DNA of 45,049 bases from Alphaproteobacteria bacterium (GCA_026126165.1 JAHCJR010000021.1:1-45049), one strand, 5' to 3'; counted from the first letter of the stretch, positions 23,763 through 32,417 are shown. Program-made: numbers and translations. The notes: generated by a model from the letters alone, not told the origin.

Positions 23763-24413
23763 TCAATCCACGCGGCGCACCAGACCTGGATAGCGGTTGA
23801 AAGCGAGCCTCTGGACCAGCGAGCCATCCACCGTGACGATCTCGGCCGTGATGTTTCCTTCGGCGCTGGCCCCGATCTCGCCGATCTTCAGGCGCGGGTT
23901 GCCGAGCGCGGCGAGGTGCTGTTCCAGCAGGGCACGGACACGCTCCTGTGTCATCTCTTCCGGCTTGCCGGGAGGCGCGCCGAACAGAAGGCCATGGAAA
24001 CCCATCGCACCGGGCATTCCCATGCCGCCGCGATCCGACGCCATCATGCCCATCATCGGACACATCACCATGCCGCCCATCATCGGCGTCCGACCCATCG
24101 TGCCCCGATCCATGCCGCCTTCAGGCATGCCCCGGCCCTGCATTCCGCCCATCATTCCAGGCATGCCGCCCGGACCCCTCATCTGCCGCATCATCTGCAT
24201 CATCTCGGGCGTCATCATTCCCATGCCGGCCATACCGCCCTGCGTTGCCACGGGAGGCGTAGTGGTTCCAGCCGGGGCAGCCGGTGCGGCTTGCCCCTCC
24301 GCCGGGTGATGCGCATCGTGGTCTTTCGAGGGCGCCTGAGAGAGGGCCGCGGTCGCCGTTCCCGTCAACAACAGGCAGCCAAGCGCCAGCGGCAGGATTT
24401 TGCTGACTCCCAT
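23763..24413 (-). CDS. Exported methionine-rich protein, probably copper-binding
   Basis: The 216-residue protein has a signal peptide (ILPLALGCLLLTGTATAALS). A Met/Gly-rich central region follows (about residues 60-145), with many MxxM and MM motifs such as GMGMMTPEMMQMM and MVMCPMMGMM. The C-terminal ~60 residues form a more ordered domain (ERVRALLEQHLAALGNPRLK). Methionine clusters of this kind bind Cu(I) or Ag(I) in the periplasm. The start at 24413 has GAAGGAG 8 bases upstream; the frame extends to 24503 without homology. It is co-transcribed with the CopB-type ATPase and may hand copper to it or buffer it. Confidence 0.8.
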   Translation of the reverse strand: MGVSKILPLALGCLLLTGTATAALSQAPSKDHDAHHPAEGQAAPAAPAGTTTPPVATQGGMAGMGMMTPEMMQMMRQMRGPGGMPGMMGGMQGRGMPEGGMDRGTMGRTPMMGGMVMCPMMGMMASDRGGMGMPGAMGFHGLLFGAPPGKPEEMTQERVRALLEQHLAALGNPRLKIGEIGASAEGNITAEIVTVDGSLVQRLAFNRYPGLVRRVD

Positions 24414-24577
24414 GTCTCGCACTCCTTCTTGAATCGAGGTCGACACGCCTTGCCCGTCCGTCGGCGAAACCGTTGCCAGATCGCCCGCGGAAGCGGCCGG
24501 CAAACCGGTCGCGGAACCGCCTCAACGCGCGGAAATCGCATCGTTATCCGGTTTCGCGAGACAGTTTGGCGGATTGG

Positions 24578-24619
24578 ATATTAGGTCAGCCAGGGCATCC
24601 TGACATTGATCTCGGTCAA
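24578..24619 (-). promoter_or_regulatory. FNR/FixK-type promoter of the copper operon
   Basis: Read on the minus strand, TTGACCGAGATCAA (24606-24619) matches the FNR/FixK box TTGAT-n4-ATCAA with one mismatch. A TAATAT -10 element (24578-24583) lies 32 bases away centre to centre. This puts the box at -41.5, the class II activator position. The predicted transcript starts near 24571, giving a leader of about 158 bases. Oxygen-limited activation of copper handling is suggested. Confidence 0.6.
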
Positions 24620-24671
24620 GCGACGTCGCCCGCCTCTGTCGCCGCCACTGCACCGCGCGCGCGACGGCGTA

Positions 24672-25262
24672 CTAGACGGAGAAAACCTCGCCCATGCGGC
24701 AATAGCTGCGTCCGCCGATCCGGCCGAGCGGCCGGTAAGCACGGGCGTCAATCTTGCAATCGGACACCAGGCCCTTCTCCGCGTGCATCACCAGCACGCG
24801 GCCGACAACCAGGTGGCTCGCGCCGAAGGCGGTAATGCTGTGAAGCCCGCATTCGAACTGGATCTGGGTTGCCAGCAAGCGCGGCGGCCGGACCCTGGTG
24901 GAGGCGATCACCTGCAACCCGGTGGCTTCCGCCTCGCTCTCCTCCGGGCCGAAGGTCTCGGCGCAGGCTTGCACCTCCGTCGCAAGCTGCTCCGGAACGG
25001 TATTGATCACGAACTCGCCGGTCCGGCGGATATTGCGCAGCGTATCCTTCTCCCGCTCCGGGCTCGGCCCGACGGAGAAGCCGAGCAGGCTCGGTTCCAC
25101 GGCGACAATAATGAACTGGCTGTAGGGCGCCGCGTTCACCAGGCCATTCTCCTGCAAGGTCGTCACGAAGGCGATGGGGCGCGGCACCACGCTTCCTGTC
25201 AGCAGCTTGTATCGACCGGCATAGTCATGACGATCCGGTTCGATCGACTGGAATGCTTTCAT
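24672..25262 (-). CDS. Flavin reductase-like FMN-binding protein
   Basis: The 196-residue protein is a flavin reductase-like (split-barrel) domain. It shows TGSVVPRPIAFVTT near residue 22 and the EFVINTVPEQLA and GRVLVMH segments typical of the family. Members supply reduced FMN to monooxygenases or bind flavin as independent enzymes. The start at 25262 follows AGGGGTGG; the open frame to 25415 runs into the upstream binding-protein gene. It is the last gene of the six-gene minus-strand operon. No monooxygenase partner is in this operon; the luciferase-like protein at 43303 belongs to a different transcription unit. Confidence 0.85.
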   Translation of the reverse strand: MKAFQSIEPDRHDYAGRYKLLTGSVVPRPIAFVTTLQENGLVNAAPYSQFIIVAVEPSLLGFSVGPSPEREKDTLRNIRRTGEFVINTVPEQLATEVQACAETFGPEESEAEATGLQVIASTRVRPPRLLATQIQFECGLHSITAFGASHLVVGRVLVMHAEKGLVSDCKIDARAYRPLGRIGGRSYCRMGEVFSV

Positions 25263-25300
25263 GGATTCGCCACCCCTGCGCACCCGGCCTGAAGCAGATG

Positions 25301-25332
25301 GCTGGCCGCCGTCAATCGAAACGACGGCCAGC
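25301..25332 (-). other. Stem-loop after the second ABC binding-protein gene
   Basis: GCTGGC...CGTC (25301-25313) pairs with GACGGCCAGC (25323-25332), a 10-base stem with a 3-base bulge and a 9-base loop. It sits in the 85-base gap between the binding-protein gene and the flavin reductase gene and has no U tract. mRNA stabilisation or partial termination is likely. Confidence 0.5.
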
Positions 25333-25347
25333 GCCTGCCCTTGAGCT

Positions 25348-26388
25348 TCAGATCTTGCCCATCTTTTCCGCGAGATCGACATACTCGTTGGTGAAAACCC
25401 GATCGACATCGACATTGAGCTTGATGTTCTCGACCGCTTCGGAGAACTCCTTGTTCATGACCACGCTCTTGCGGTCGATGCGTACCGTCGGCGGAATGGT
25501 GATCGCATTGGCGGCAAACCCGCCATTGAACGCCTCTTCATCCATGGCGGGGAAGAAGGTCCGGACGGCGGCACGCGCCTCGTCGGGCTTCTCGTTGATC
25601 AGCTTCTGCGCTTTCCAGAATGCACGCACGGTCTTCGCGGCGCGCTGCGGATCCTGCTTGAGCCAGTCGGTGCGGGAGATCAGGCTAAGGTAGAGAAAGC
25701 CCCGCAACGGCGCATACTCACCCTTGGCGAAGTTAACCACCATCAATCCGCCAAACTTGTCGACGGCGATGTCGCTGGCGGGCGAGGAGAACGCGAACCC
25801 GTCAATGCGCTTCTGTTCGAACGAGCCGATCAGCGCCGCCCCGGCACCGACCGGGGAAACCCGCATGTCCTTGTCGGGGTCGATGCCGACCGACCTCGCG
25901 GCGAAGCGAAGGACCTGGTCGGGCGCCGAGCCGGCAGCATTGACGCCCATGGTCAGGCCGCGCAATGCCTTGAGCTTGTCCTCGATCGATGAACTGGCGG
26001 TGATGTTCCGGCTCTTGGCCACCTCGCCCTGGATCACGATATTGGTCGGGATCTGGGTCATGTTTGCTGCGTAAACCGTAATGTCCTGGCCTTTCTCGAT
26101 GGCCTTCATGGCCGTCGAGGGCGGGCCGATATAGACATGGGCATCGCCCGCCATGACCCCGGCCAGCGCCTGCACCCCACCGCGAAAGATCTTGATGTCA
26201 CCATCCAGCCCTTCTTCCGTGAAGTAGCCCTTCGCCTTGGCGACATAGGCCGGCATGAAGATCAGGCTGTCGGTGCCCTGCGCCACGACGACCTTGTTGG
26301 AGCTCGCCTGCGACAGGGCCGGCGCCGAGACCCCCACCGCGGCGATGATGGCGGTGAAGGTGGCGATCGTAGCTAGTCTTGCTTTCAT
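25348..26388 (-). CDS. ABC transporter periplasmic binding protein (NMT1/SsuA-like)
   Basis: The 346-residue protein has a Sec signal peptide (LATIATFTAIIAAVGVSAPALSQ). The binding fold has the usual hinge order: LIFMPAYVAKAKGYFTEEGL, then LKALRGLTMGV, then DGFAFSSPASDIA. It pairs with the permease and ATPase immediately upstream in the same operon. The family binds sulfonates, nitrate, aromatic acids or pyrimidines. The neighbouring CoA ligase suggests an organic acid as ligand (inference). Confidence 0.9.
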   Translation of the reverse strand: MKARLATIATFTAIIAAVGVSAPALSQASSNKVVVAQGTDSLIFMPAYVAKAKGYFTEEGLDGDIKIFRGGVQALAGVMAGDAHVYIGPPSTAMKAIEKGQDITVYAANMTQIPTNIVIQGEVAKSRNITASSSIEDKLKALRGLTMGVNAAGSAPDQVLRFAARSVGIDPDKDMRVSPVGAGAALIGSFEQKRIDGFAFSSPASDIAVDKFGGLMVVNFAKGEYAPLRGFLYLSLISRTDWLKQDPQRAAKTVRAFWKAQKLINEKPDEARAAVRTFFPAMDEEAFNGGFAANAITIPPTVRIDRKSVVMNKEFSEAVENIKLNVDVDRVFTNEYVDLAEKMGKI

Positions 26389-26420
26389 GTCGTTCCTCCC
26401 ATCTGGGCATGTGCTGCCCG

Positions 26421-27188
26421 TTAGACCGTGACTTCCCTCTGCTCGCTGGCGTCCCGCCAGGGCATGAGGACCCGTTCCAGCAGCTTCACTGCCAGATTGA
26501 GGGCGAGTGCCAGGATCATTACGCCGAGCAGGGCGGCGAATACGCCTGACGTATCGAACTGAGCGGCCGCGTGCTCGACCAGGTATCCGAGGCCGCTATT
26601 GCCGGCCATGATCTCGGCGACGATTGCGCCGATCAGCGCGTAGGGCACCGACAGCCTGAGGCCCGCGAAGACCCAGGTAATGGCCGATGGCACCACGACC
26701 ATTCGCGCCAGGTGGCTCTCCCGGGCACCCATGAGGCGAAAAACCGTCATCAGTTCCCGGCTGACATTCCTCACGCCGGTATAGGTGTTGAGGAAAACGA
26801 GAAAGAAGACGATTACCGCCGTGAACAGCACGCGCATCTGGAAGTCGACGCCGAACCAGAGAATGAACAGCGGCGCCAGCGCGACCTTGGGCATGGAATA
26901 GAATGCGGTGATGAAAGGATCGAACACCTTCGCCAGGGTCACGCTCCGTCCGAGCGCGAGCCCGACAATGGCGCCGGCCAGGCCGCCGACGATGAATCCG
27001 GTCACGGCCTCGGAGGCCGTGATTCCCATATTCCGGAGCAAGGTGCCATCGATCAGTATGGACCAGAACTTGGCCCCGATGCTCGATGGCTTGCTGATGA
27101 AAAAGGCCGACACCAGCCGTCCGGAAGCGAACTCCCAGATGCCGAGCAGCAGGACAAGGACCAAAAGGCGCAATGCCGCGATCTTCAT
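26421..27188 (-). CDS. ABC transporter permease (SsuC type)
   Basis: This 255-residue membrane protein begins with a hydrophobic helix (ALRLLVLVLLLGIWEF) and has about six helices. The EAA loop is SRELMTVFRLMGARESHLARM. The ATG at 27188 overlaps the stop of the ATPase gene (ATGA), which decides this start over the longer frame to 27239. It forms a complete importer with the genes on either side. Confidence 0.93.
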   Translation of the reverse strand: MKIAALRLLVLVLLLGIWEFASGRLVSAFFISKPSSIGAKFWSILIDGTLLRNMGITASEAVTGFIVGGLAGAIVGLALGRSVTLAKVFDPFITAFYSMPKVALAPLFILWFGVDFQMRVLFTAVIVFFLVFLNTYTGVRNVSRELMTVFRLMGARESHLARMVVVPSAITWVFAGLRLSVPYALIGAIVAEIMAGNSGLGYLVEHAAAQFDTSGVFAALLGVMILALALNLAVKLLERVLMPWRDASEQREVTV

Positions 27189-28009
27189 GTGCCGCTCCTC
27201 GCCAGTTCGGAACTCAGAAGGGACCAGAGATCGGCACAAGTCCGCGTGAAGTCCGAGTTGTAGCGAAGCTGCATGAGATCCCGGTCCTCGGGCAGGGGAA
27301 TCGTGACGATGGAGATGATCCGTCCCGGCCGCGCCGAGAAGACGGCGCAGCGGTCGCCCAGTGCCACGGCCTCTTCCAGGTCGTGTGTGACGAACAGGAC
27401 GGTTTTCTGCAGGCGTCTGGCAAGGACGCGAAGCTCCACCTGCAGCCGCAGCCTGAGCAATGCATCGAGGGCGCCGAACGGCTCGTCCATCAGCAATGTC
27501 TGCGGATCATAGGCAAGCAACCGTGCAAGCGCGGTCCGCTTGCGCATGCCGCCCGATATCTGGTTGGGGTAGGAACCGCCGAAACCTTGCAGGCCCACGG
27601 TCTCCAGAAGTGACTCGACCCTCTCCCGTGCAGCCGCCTTGCCCATGCGGCGGATCTCCAGCGGCGCGACGATGTTCCCGAACACGGTCCGCCAGGGCAG
27701 GAGGTGGTCGCTCTGCGTCATGTAGCCGACCTGATGATTGAGGCCGGACAGGATCTTGCCTTCGTAGAAGACCGTCCCCTCGCTTGGCTGGAAGAGGCCG
27801 GCGGTCATGTTCAGCAGCGTCGACTTCCCGCAACCGGAAGGTCCGACCAGGGTGATGATCTCTCCGCCGCGGACGTCGAGACTGACGTCGCTCACCGCCG
27901 TCATCTCGCCGCCTTCCAGGCTGAAGCGCTTCGAAACGTTGGCAAACCGGATCAGGGCGCCGTCCTGCCCCTCTGACGTTTCGTGCCGCTTCGCGGAAGG
28001 ACGGTCCAT
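27185..28009 (-). CDS. ABC transporter ATP-binding protein (SsuB/TauB type)
   Basis: The 274-residue ATPase has Walker A GPSGCGKST (residues 56-64), the Q-loop MTQSDHLLPWRT, a slightly altered signature ISGGMRKR, Walker B LLMDEPFGALDALL and the H-loop THDLEEA. A short charged N-terminal tail (MDRPSAKRHETSEGQDG) precedes the domain. The start lies 65 bases after the amidohydrolase stop. Confidence 0.94.
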   Translation of the reverse strand: MDRPSAKRHETSEGQDGALIRFANVSKRFSLEGGEMTAVSDVSLDVRGGEIITLVGPSGCGKSTLLNMTAGLFQPSEGTVFYEGKILSGLNHQVGYMTQSDHLLPWRTVFGNIVAPLEIRRMGKAAARERVESLLETVGLQGFGGSYPNQISGGMRKRTALARLLAYDPQTLLMDEPFGALDALLRLRLQVELRVLARRLQKTVLFVTHDLEEAVALGDRCAVFSARPGRIISIVTIPLPEDRDLMQLRYNSDFTRTCADLWSLLSSELARSGT

Positions 28010-28074
28010 GCAGCTAGCCTCCTCGCGCGCGCTGTTGTCCCGAGGGGATCTTCGAGCGGGATGCGGTGCCCATC

Positions 28075-28941
28075 TCAGGCACCTGCCGCCGCGGCGTTGA
28101 AATAGGCTTCGGCATTCCTGAACAGGACTTTCTCGAGGATATCCTGGCCGTAGCCTTCCTCCTGCCAGCGCCGGACGACCTTCTCATAACGCAGCACGGG
28201 AAAATCGCAGCCGAACAGGATGCGATCCTGCAGCCGGCCACGGATCTCCTGCTTGAGGGAAGGGGCAAAATGCTTGGGGGACCAGCCATGCAGTTCGTAG
28301 GAGACGTTGGCCTTGTGAAGCAGCACGGCAATCATCTCGTCCTGCCAGGGATAGGCGGGTCGCGCCGCAAGGATGCGCAGCTCCGGGAACCGGGCGGCGG
28401 CGGCATCGATATGCCGCGGGTGTCCGTGATCCAGGATCAGCCCGTTGCCCCCTGGCAGCCCCTGCCCGATGCCGGTGAGGCCGGTCATCATCATGACCGG
28501 CAATCCTGCCTCGATCGAGAGCATGTAGTAGGGATCCCAGATCGTGTCGGAGGCCGGTATGCCGACGCCCTGGCCGGAAACGGCAAGACCGACAAAGCCC
28601 GGCGCTTCGTCGATGCAGCGGCGGAACTCCCGCAGCGCCTCCATACCCTTGCGCGGATCGAGGATGATCCAGTGGCCGAAGACCACGTCGGGATTCTGCT
28701 TCTGGAACGCGAAGGCGTAGTCGTGATACTGGCGCATCTCCGGTATGGGGAGAAACTTCGTCCATGCCAGATCGAGGATCACGCGTGCATTGTTCTTACG
28801 AAAGTAGGCGGCCATCTCCTCTTCGCTGAAATACTCCGGCGAGGTTCCCCACACCTTGGCCTGCTGCGCCAGCTCCGCCTCGGTCCGGAAGATGTAGCCC
28901 TTGCGGGTGGCCCAATGCGAGTGACAGTCGAAGACGCGCAT
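28075..28941 (-). CDS. Amidohydrolase-2 family protein (ACMSD-like TIM barrel)
   Basis: The 288-residue protein starts with DCHSHWAT, the first metal-ligand motif of the amidohydrolase family. It continues with the barrel strands GHWIILDPRKGMEAL and GLILDHGHPRHID, and ends with LFGCDFPVL, which carries the conserved aspartate. Members of this branch are metal-dependent decarboxylases or hydrolases of carboxylated aromatic and cyclic compounds. The ATG at 28941 was chosen because AAAGGAAG precedes it; a GTG at 28956 would overlap the upstream stop. With a CoA ligase and an importer alongside, it probably processes an aromatic or cyclic acid. Confidence 0.87.
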   Translation of the reverse strand: MRVFDCHSHWATRKGYIFRTEAELAQQAKVWGTSPEYFSEEEMAAYFRKNNARVILDLAWTKFLPIPEMRQYHDYAFAFQKQNPDVVFGHWIILDPRKGMEALREFRRCIDEAPGFVGLAVSGQGVGIPASDTIWDPYYMLSIEAGLPVMMMTGLTGIGQGLPGGNGLILDHGHPRHIDAAAARFPELRILAARPAYPWQDEMIAVLLHKANVSYELHGWSPKHFAPSLKQEIRGRLQDRILFGCDFPVLRYEKVVRRWQEEGYGQDILEKVLFRNAEAYFNAAAAGA

Positions 28942-28952
28942 GTCGCTTCCTT

Positions 28953-30365
28953 TCACGCGGATTTCCGGCGGTCGATGACGCGCTTGATTTTCGAGGTCCG
29001 GTTGAGGCCGGTATAGCTCTCCGTCTCTCCCGGACCGACTGCCTTGACGACCAGCTTCACGCCAAGCGCTTCCCGGAAGCGGAGCGCCAGCTCCTGCTCG
29101 ATACCCTGCCCTTCGAGTTCGGGCGCGATCTTCTCCACCAGGACGGTCATCTCGTCGTCATCCGCCGCCCCCTTGCGTTCGACGAGGCAGACATACTCGC
29201 CGTTGCAGTTGGCATGCCGGTCGACGATGGCGCCGACGGCTTCCGGAAAGACATTGACGCCGCGCAGCTTGATCATGCCGTCGTTGCGGCCGAATATGCG
29301 GTCCATGCGCATATGCGTGCCGCCGCAGGCGCAGTTTCCGGCAAGCATCGCGGAGACATCGCCCGAATCGAAACGGATGACCGGCGCGGCATACTTGAAG
29401 AGAGTGGTCAGGAAGACCGTGCCCTTCTCGCCCGGCGCCGCTGGCTTCATGGACTCCTGGTCGGCGATCTCGACCGCGAACGCATCCTCGAAGACATGCA
29501 TGCCGGTCCGCTGTTCGCAATCCGCGGCAATCGCCCCGCATTCATTCGTGCCATAGCAGTCGTAGACCGGCGCGCCCCAGAGTTCCTCGAGCCGTTCCCG
29601 GCTGTCGACGCCGAGATGCGTTAGCACGGCCTTGATGCCGAGCCTGGAGGGTTCCAGTCCCAGTTCGTCCCTGGCCACGAGCGCCATGTGGCGAAGGTAG
29701 GCGGGGAAAGCCACCAGCACGTTCGTGCCCCACGCCTTGAGGATCTCGATCTGCCGCCGGGTCGGCGTGACGACGCCCGAACCGGTCATGATGGGAATGG
29801 CGCCCGAGTATTTCCACAATGCCTCGCGTCCGAGCAGCCCACCATTGGCGAGACCGAGCGTGAGCGCGACCTGGACCCGGTCGAACGGACGCACACCCTG
29901 CATCCACAGCCGGCGGCTCGACAGGATGTTCATGGTTTCGCGATCCTGGGGTGTGTAGATCATCGGCCGCGGCAGGCCGGTCGTACCGCCGGAAGTCTGC
30001 AGCAGAAGGGGCATCGGATCGGCTGTCTCCCAGTCGATGCCGATGTGATCGCCGAAGGGCGGTGCCCGCTCGATCGAGGCGCGCAGGTCATGCACCGTGT
30101 AGGGGGGAATCCGGGCCAGATCCTCGAGCGATCTGACATCGCCCGGTTGCATGCCGGCCTTGCCCCAGTGGTGCTGAAAGAAGGGTACCTGCCATGCGCG
30201 CTTCATCTGAGCCAGGAACCTTGATTCCTGGACCGAGCGCAGCTCGTCCCGCGACATGGCGTGAACCGTCTGCAGATAGTCCCCGGCCGGCGGATAGCTC
30301 TTGCAGAGCGCCTCGAAGTCCAGCGAACGGTGATAGTACGGCGCTGCCTGCGCGGAAGCCGTCAT
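28953..30365 (-). CDS. PaaK-like adenylate-forming CoA ligase
   Basis: The 470-residue protein carries the AMP-binding P-loop TSGGTTGLPRP (residues 124-134), the YGTNE motif, and the hinge region DGMIKLRGVNVFPEAV typical of phenylacetate-CoA ligases. It also has the CACGG cysteine motif seen in PaaK relatives. It should activate an aromatic or related carboxylic acid to its CoA thioester. It is the first gene of the minus-strand operon, divergent from the IclR gene with a palindrome between. The N-terminal 40 residues are longer and less conserved than in PaaK. Confidence 0.9.
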   Translation of the reverse strand: MTASAQAAPYYHRSLDFEALCKSYPPAGDYLQTVHAMSRDELRSVQESRFLAQMKRAWQVPFFQHHWGKAGMQPGDVRSLEDLARIPPYTVHDLRASIERAPPFGDHIGIDWETADPMPLLLQTSGGTTGLPRPMIYTPQDRETMNILSSRRLWMQGVRPFDRVQVALTLGLANGGLLGREALWKYSGAIPIMTGSGVVTPTRRQIEILKAWGTNVLVAFPAYLRHMALVARDELGLEPSRLGIKAVLTHLGVDSRERLEELWGAPVYDCYGTNECGAIAADCEQRTGMHVFEDAFAVEIADQESMKPAAPGEKGTVFLTTLFKYAAPVIRFDSGDVSAMLAGNCACGGTHMRMDRIFGRNDGMIKLRGVNVFPEAVGAIVDRHANCNGEYVCLVERKGAADDDEMTVLVEKIAPELEGQGIEQELALRFREALGVKLVVKAVGPGETESYTGLNRTSKIKRVIDRRKSA

Positions 30366-30420
30366 CCGTTTCCCCTCCCGATGCCCTTGCGTTCCGCGCT
30401 GGAGTAGGGCAAAGTCCAGA

Positions 30421-30439
30421 ATGTTCGGATACCGAACAT
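30421..30439. promoter_or_regulatory. Candidate IclR operator between the CoA ligase operon and its regulator
   Basis: ATGTTCGG-ATA-CCGAACAT is a perfect inverted repeat with 8-base arms and a 3-base centre. A third related half-site, ATGTTCAA, follows at 30441. It lies between the divergent starts at 30365 and 30482. The GTTCG...CGAAC core resembles binding sites described for IclR-family catabolic regulators. Confidence 0.7.
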
Positions 30440-30481
30440 TATGTTCAATTTATGCATCATGCTAGGGGGGCTGAAATCGGA

Positions 30482-31264
30482 ATGTCAAGACGCAAGGAAG
30501 AGCCCGCCATGCGGTCGGAGGAGATTCAGTCGCTGGCCAAGGGGTTGGCCGTCATCAGGGCGTTCGGCCCCGAAACCCCGAAGCTCACCCTTGCGGAGGT
30601 CGCGCGCGCCACGTCGCTGACGAGGGCCGGCGCAAGGCGCGTTCTCCTCACTCTGATCGCACAGGGCTATGTGTCGATGGAGGACCGCTATTTCAGGCTG
30701 CAACCGCGCATCCTCGAACTCGGCTACGCCTATCTGGCTTCACAACCCTGGTGGCGGCCGGCGCAGAAGGTCGTGGAGCATCTGGCGAACGAGTTCGACA
30801 ATCCGGTGGCGGCCGGCGTGGTGGATGGCGACGCGGTGACCTATCTCGCCCATGCCCGGCCGAGCCGTTTCGAGGCTTTCGTCCGATCGGTCGGCACGAA
30901 GCTGCCGGTCGGGATTTCCGCCATGGGGCGCATCATCCTCGCCGATCTGCCGGACGATGCGCTGGCGAAGCGCCTGGGCGAAATCAGGCTCTTTCCCCTG
31001 ACCAAGGCGACGCTCACGGATCATGCGCACCTGCAGCAGGCGATTCTGGAAGCGCGGCGTCGCGGCTATGCCTTGATCGACCAGGAACTGGAAGTGGGAC
31101 TGCGATCGCTCGCAGTCCCCATCCGTGATCGCGGAGGCCGGGTGCTGGCCGCCATTGGCGTCAGCTCCTCCGACCCCGGCTTCACCATGACCTCCTTTGT
31201 GCAGAGATTCCTCGAACCCCTGCGGCACGCTTCCCAAACGATCAGTGCGAGCCTGCCGGCCTGA
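30482..31264 (+). CDS. IclR-family transcriptional regulator
   Basis: The 260-residue protein has a winged helix-turn-helix (SLAKGLAVIRAFGPETPKLT, then EVARATSLTRAGARRVLLTL) and an IclR effector domain ending SLAVPIRDRGGRVLAAIGVS. It resembles the PcaR/PobR/PcaU group of aromatic-acid regulators. The ATG at 30482 gives a short basic tail (MSRRKEEPAM); ATG at 30509 is an alternative. It is divergent from the CoA ligase operon and presumably controls that operon and itself. Confidence 0.9.
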   Translation: MSRRKEEPAMRSEEIQSLAKGLAVIRAFGPETPKLTLAEVARATSLTRAGARRVLLTLIAQGYVSMEDRYFRLQPRILELGYAYLASQPWWRPAQKVVEHLANEFDNPVAAGVVDGDAVTYLAHARPSRFEAFVRSVGTKLPVGISAMGRIILADLPDDALAKRLGEIRLFPLTKATLTDHAHLQQAILEARRRGYALIDQELEVGLRSLAVPIRDRGGRVLAAIGVSSSDPGFTMTSFVQRFLEPLRHASQTISASLPA

Positions 31265-31274
31265 TCGCCGGTGC

Positions 31275-32417
31275 TCAACTCACCGGGCTGTCGAGATCGA
31301 GTCCCAGCGCCATGCGACCGGCGATCTCCTGCTGCAGGTGCGGCTGCAGCGGGTGGAAACGCGCCGCCTGCAGGTCACGGAACAGCCGCTCGATGGGGCC
31401 GGTCCGCATGTAGGCGGCCCCGTGAGCGACATCGAAGGCACGTTCCGCCGTCGCCATCAGCGCGCGCACCATGTTCGTCCGGCCGAGAAAGACGCGGTTG
31501 GTGGTCGCCGGGCCAGGTTGCCCGCCGGAGGCGAAAAGCATGTCGGCATGGGCGAAACGCGCGGCGGCCAGCTCGGTTTCGAGGCTGCCAAGAAGCTGGA
31601 TCTGCGCCCGCGTCGCCGGCCGTCGCTTCGCAGCGGCGAGCGCCTCATCGCGCAGCCCTTCGGCGACGCCAAGATAGACCGCGTAGATGATCGGAATGGC
31701 GATCATCGACACCATGTGAAACAGCGGGTGCCAGAGACCGCGGGGCCGGCGGCCCGCCACCGCGCCATCGGGCAGGAAGAAGCCCGCGATGCGCACCTGG
31801 TGCGAACCGGTGCCGCGCATGCCCATGGCCTGCCAGGTCGGCTCGATGGTCACATGCGGATCGCTGAGCGGCACCATGAAATGCAGCACCGTGGGGCCGG
31901 CCTCCGGGTCATCGTAAACCGCGCTGGTATTGAGCAAGGTGCCGGCCGGCAGGCCACTGGCAAAGCCCTTGACGGCCTCGATGGCGAAGCCGCCATCGAC
32001 GCGGCGCGCGATGCCCGAACTTTCGAGCCAGTCCGACCCGCCGCTCGAGATCAGCGTGATCTGTTCCTGGGCGACGCGCCGCAGCATCGGCTCGACGGGC
32101 GCCTGCTGGTGACGCCAGCGCCAGGCGGCGAGCGCCACCACATGGCTATGCATGGCATAAGCGAGCGCGGTGGAGCTGCAGGCGCGCGCCATGAGGCCCA
32201 GCAGCGGCGAGAGCCCGCGGGCATCCAGGCCATCGCCGCCCAGCTCGCGCGGCACGGCGGCCGACATGAGGCCCGCTTCCCGCAGGGCGGCGAAGTTCTC
32301 GCCGACGAACTCATCGGTTCGGTCGTGATGCGCGGCACGCGCGGCGAAGTGGGGCAGCAGCGCCTCCAATCGCGCGAAAGCGTCGGGCTCGCGGATCTGC
32401 GTCACGGTCGTATTCAT
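31275..32417 (-). CDS. Acyl-CoA dehydrogenase-family flavoprotein
   Basis: The 380-residue protein has the acyl-CoA dehydrogenase fold: an N-terminal helical domain (FVGENFAALREAGLMSAAVP), a middle beta domain (TWQAMGMRGTGSHQVRI) and a C-terminal helical bundle. The usual catalytic glutamate segment is not obvious. Some members of this superfamily are instead flavin-dependent monooxygenases or desulfurases (DszC, DnmZ types), so a monooxygenase is possible. The start at 32417 follows GGGGGTTTCC. It is divergent from the HxlR gene and shares the palindrome at 32472. Confidence 0.83.
   Translation of the reverse strand: MNTTVTQIREPDAFARLEALLPHFAARAAHHDRTDEFVGENFAALREAGLMSAAVPRELGGDGLDARGLSPLLGLMARACSSTALAYAMHSHVVALAAWRWRHQQAPVEPMLRRVAQEQITLISSGGSDWLESSGIARRVDGGFAIEAVKGFASGLPAGTLLNTSAVYDDPEAGPTVLHFMVPLSDPHVTIEPTWQAMGMRGTGSHQVRIAGFFLPDGAVAGRRPRGLWHPLFHMVSMIAIPIIYAVYLGVAEGLRDEALAAAKRRPATRAQIQLLGSLETELAAARFAHADMLFASGGQPGPATTNRVFLGRTNMVRALMATAERAFDVAHGAAYMRTGPIERLFRDLQAARFHPLQPHLQQEIAGRMALGLDLDSPVS

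Noticed and set aside
21683-23800. 705-codon plus-strand frame opposite the copper ATPase
   Set aside because: Its translation is low-complexity, Arg/His/Asp-rich sequence without recognisable motifs, while the opposite strand encodes a complete P-type ATPase.
23759-23827. Longer N-terminus of the copper ATPase
   Set aside because: It would overlap the end of the Met-rich protein gene and adds no family sequence; the GTG at 23758 keeps the His-rich tail.
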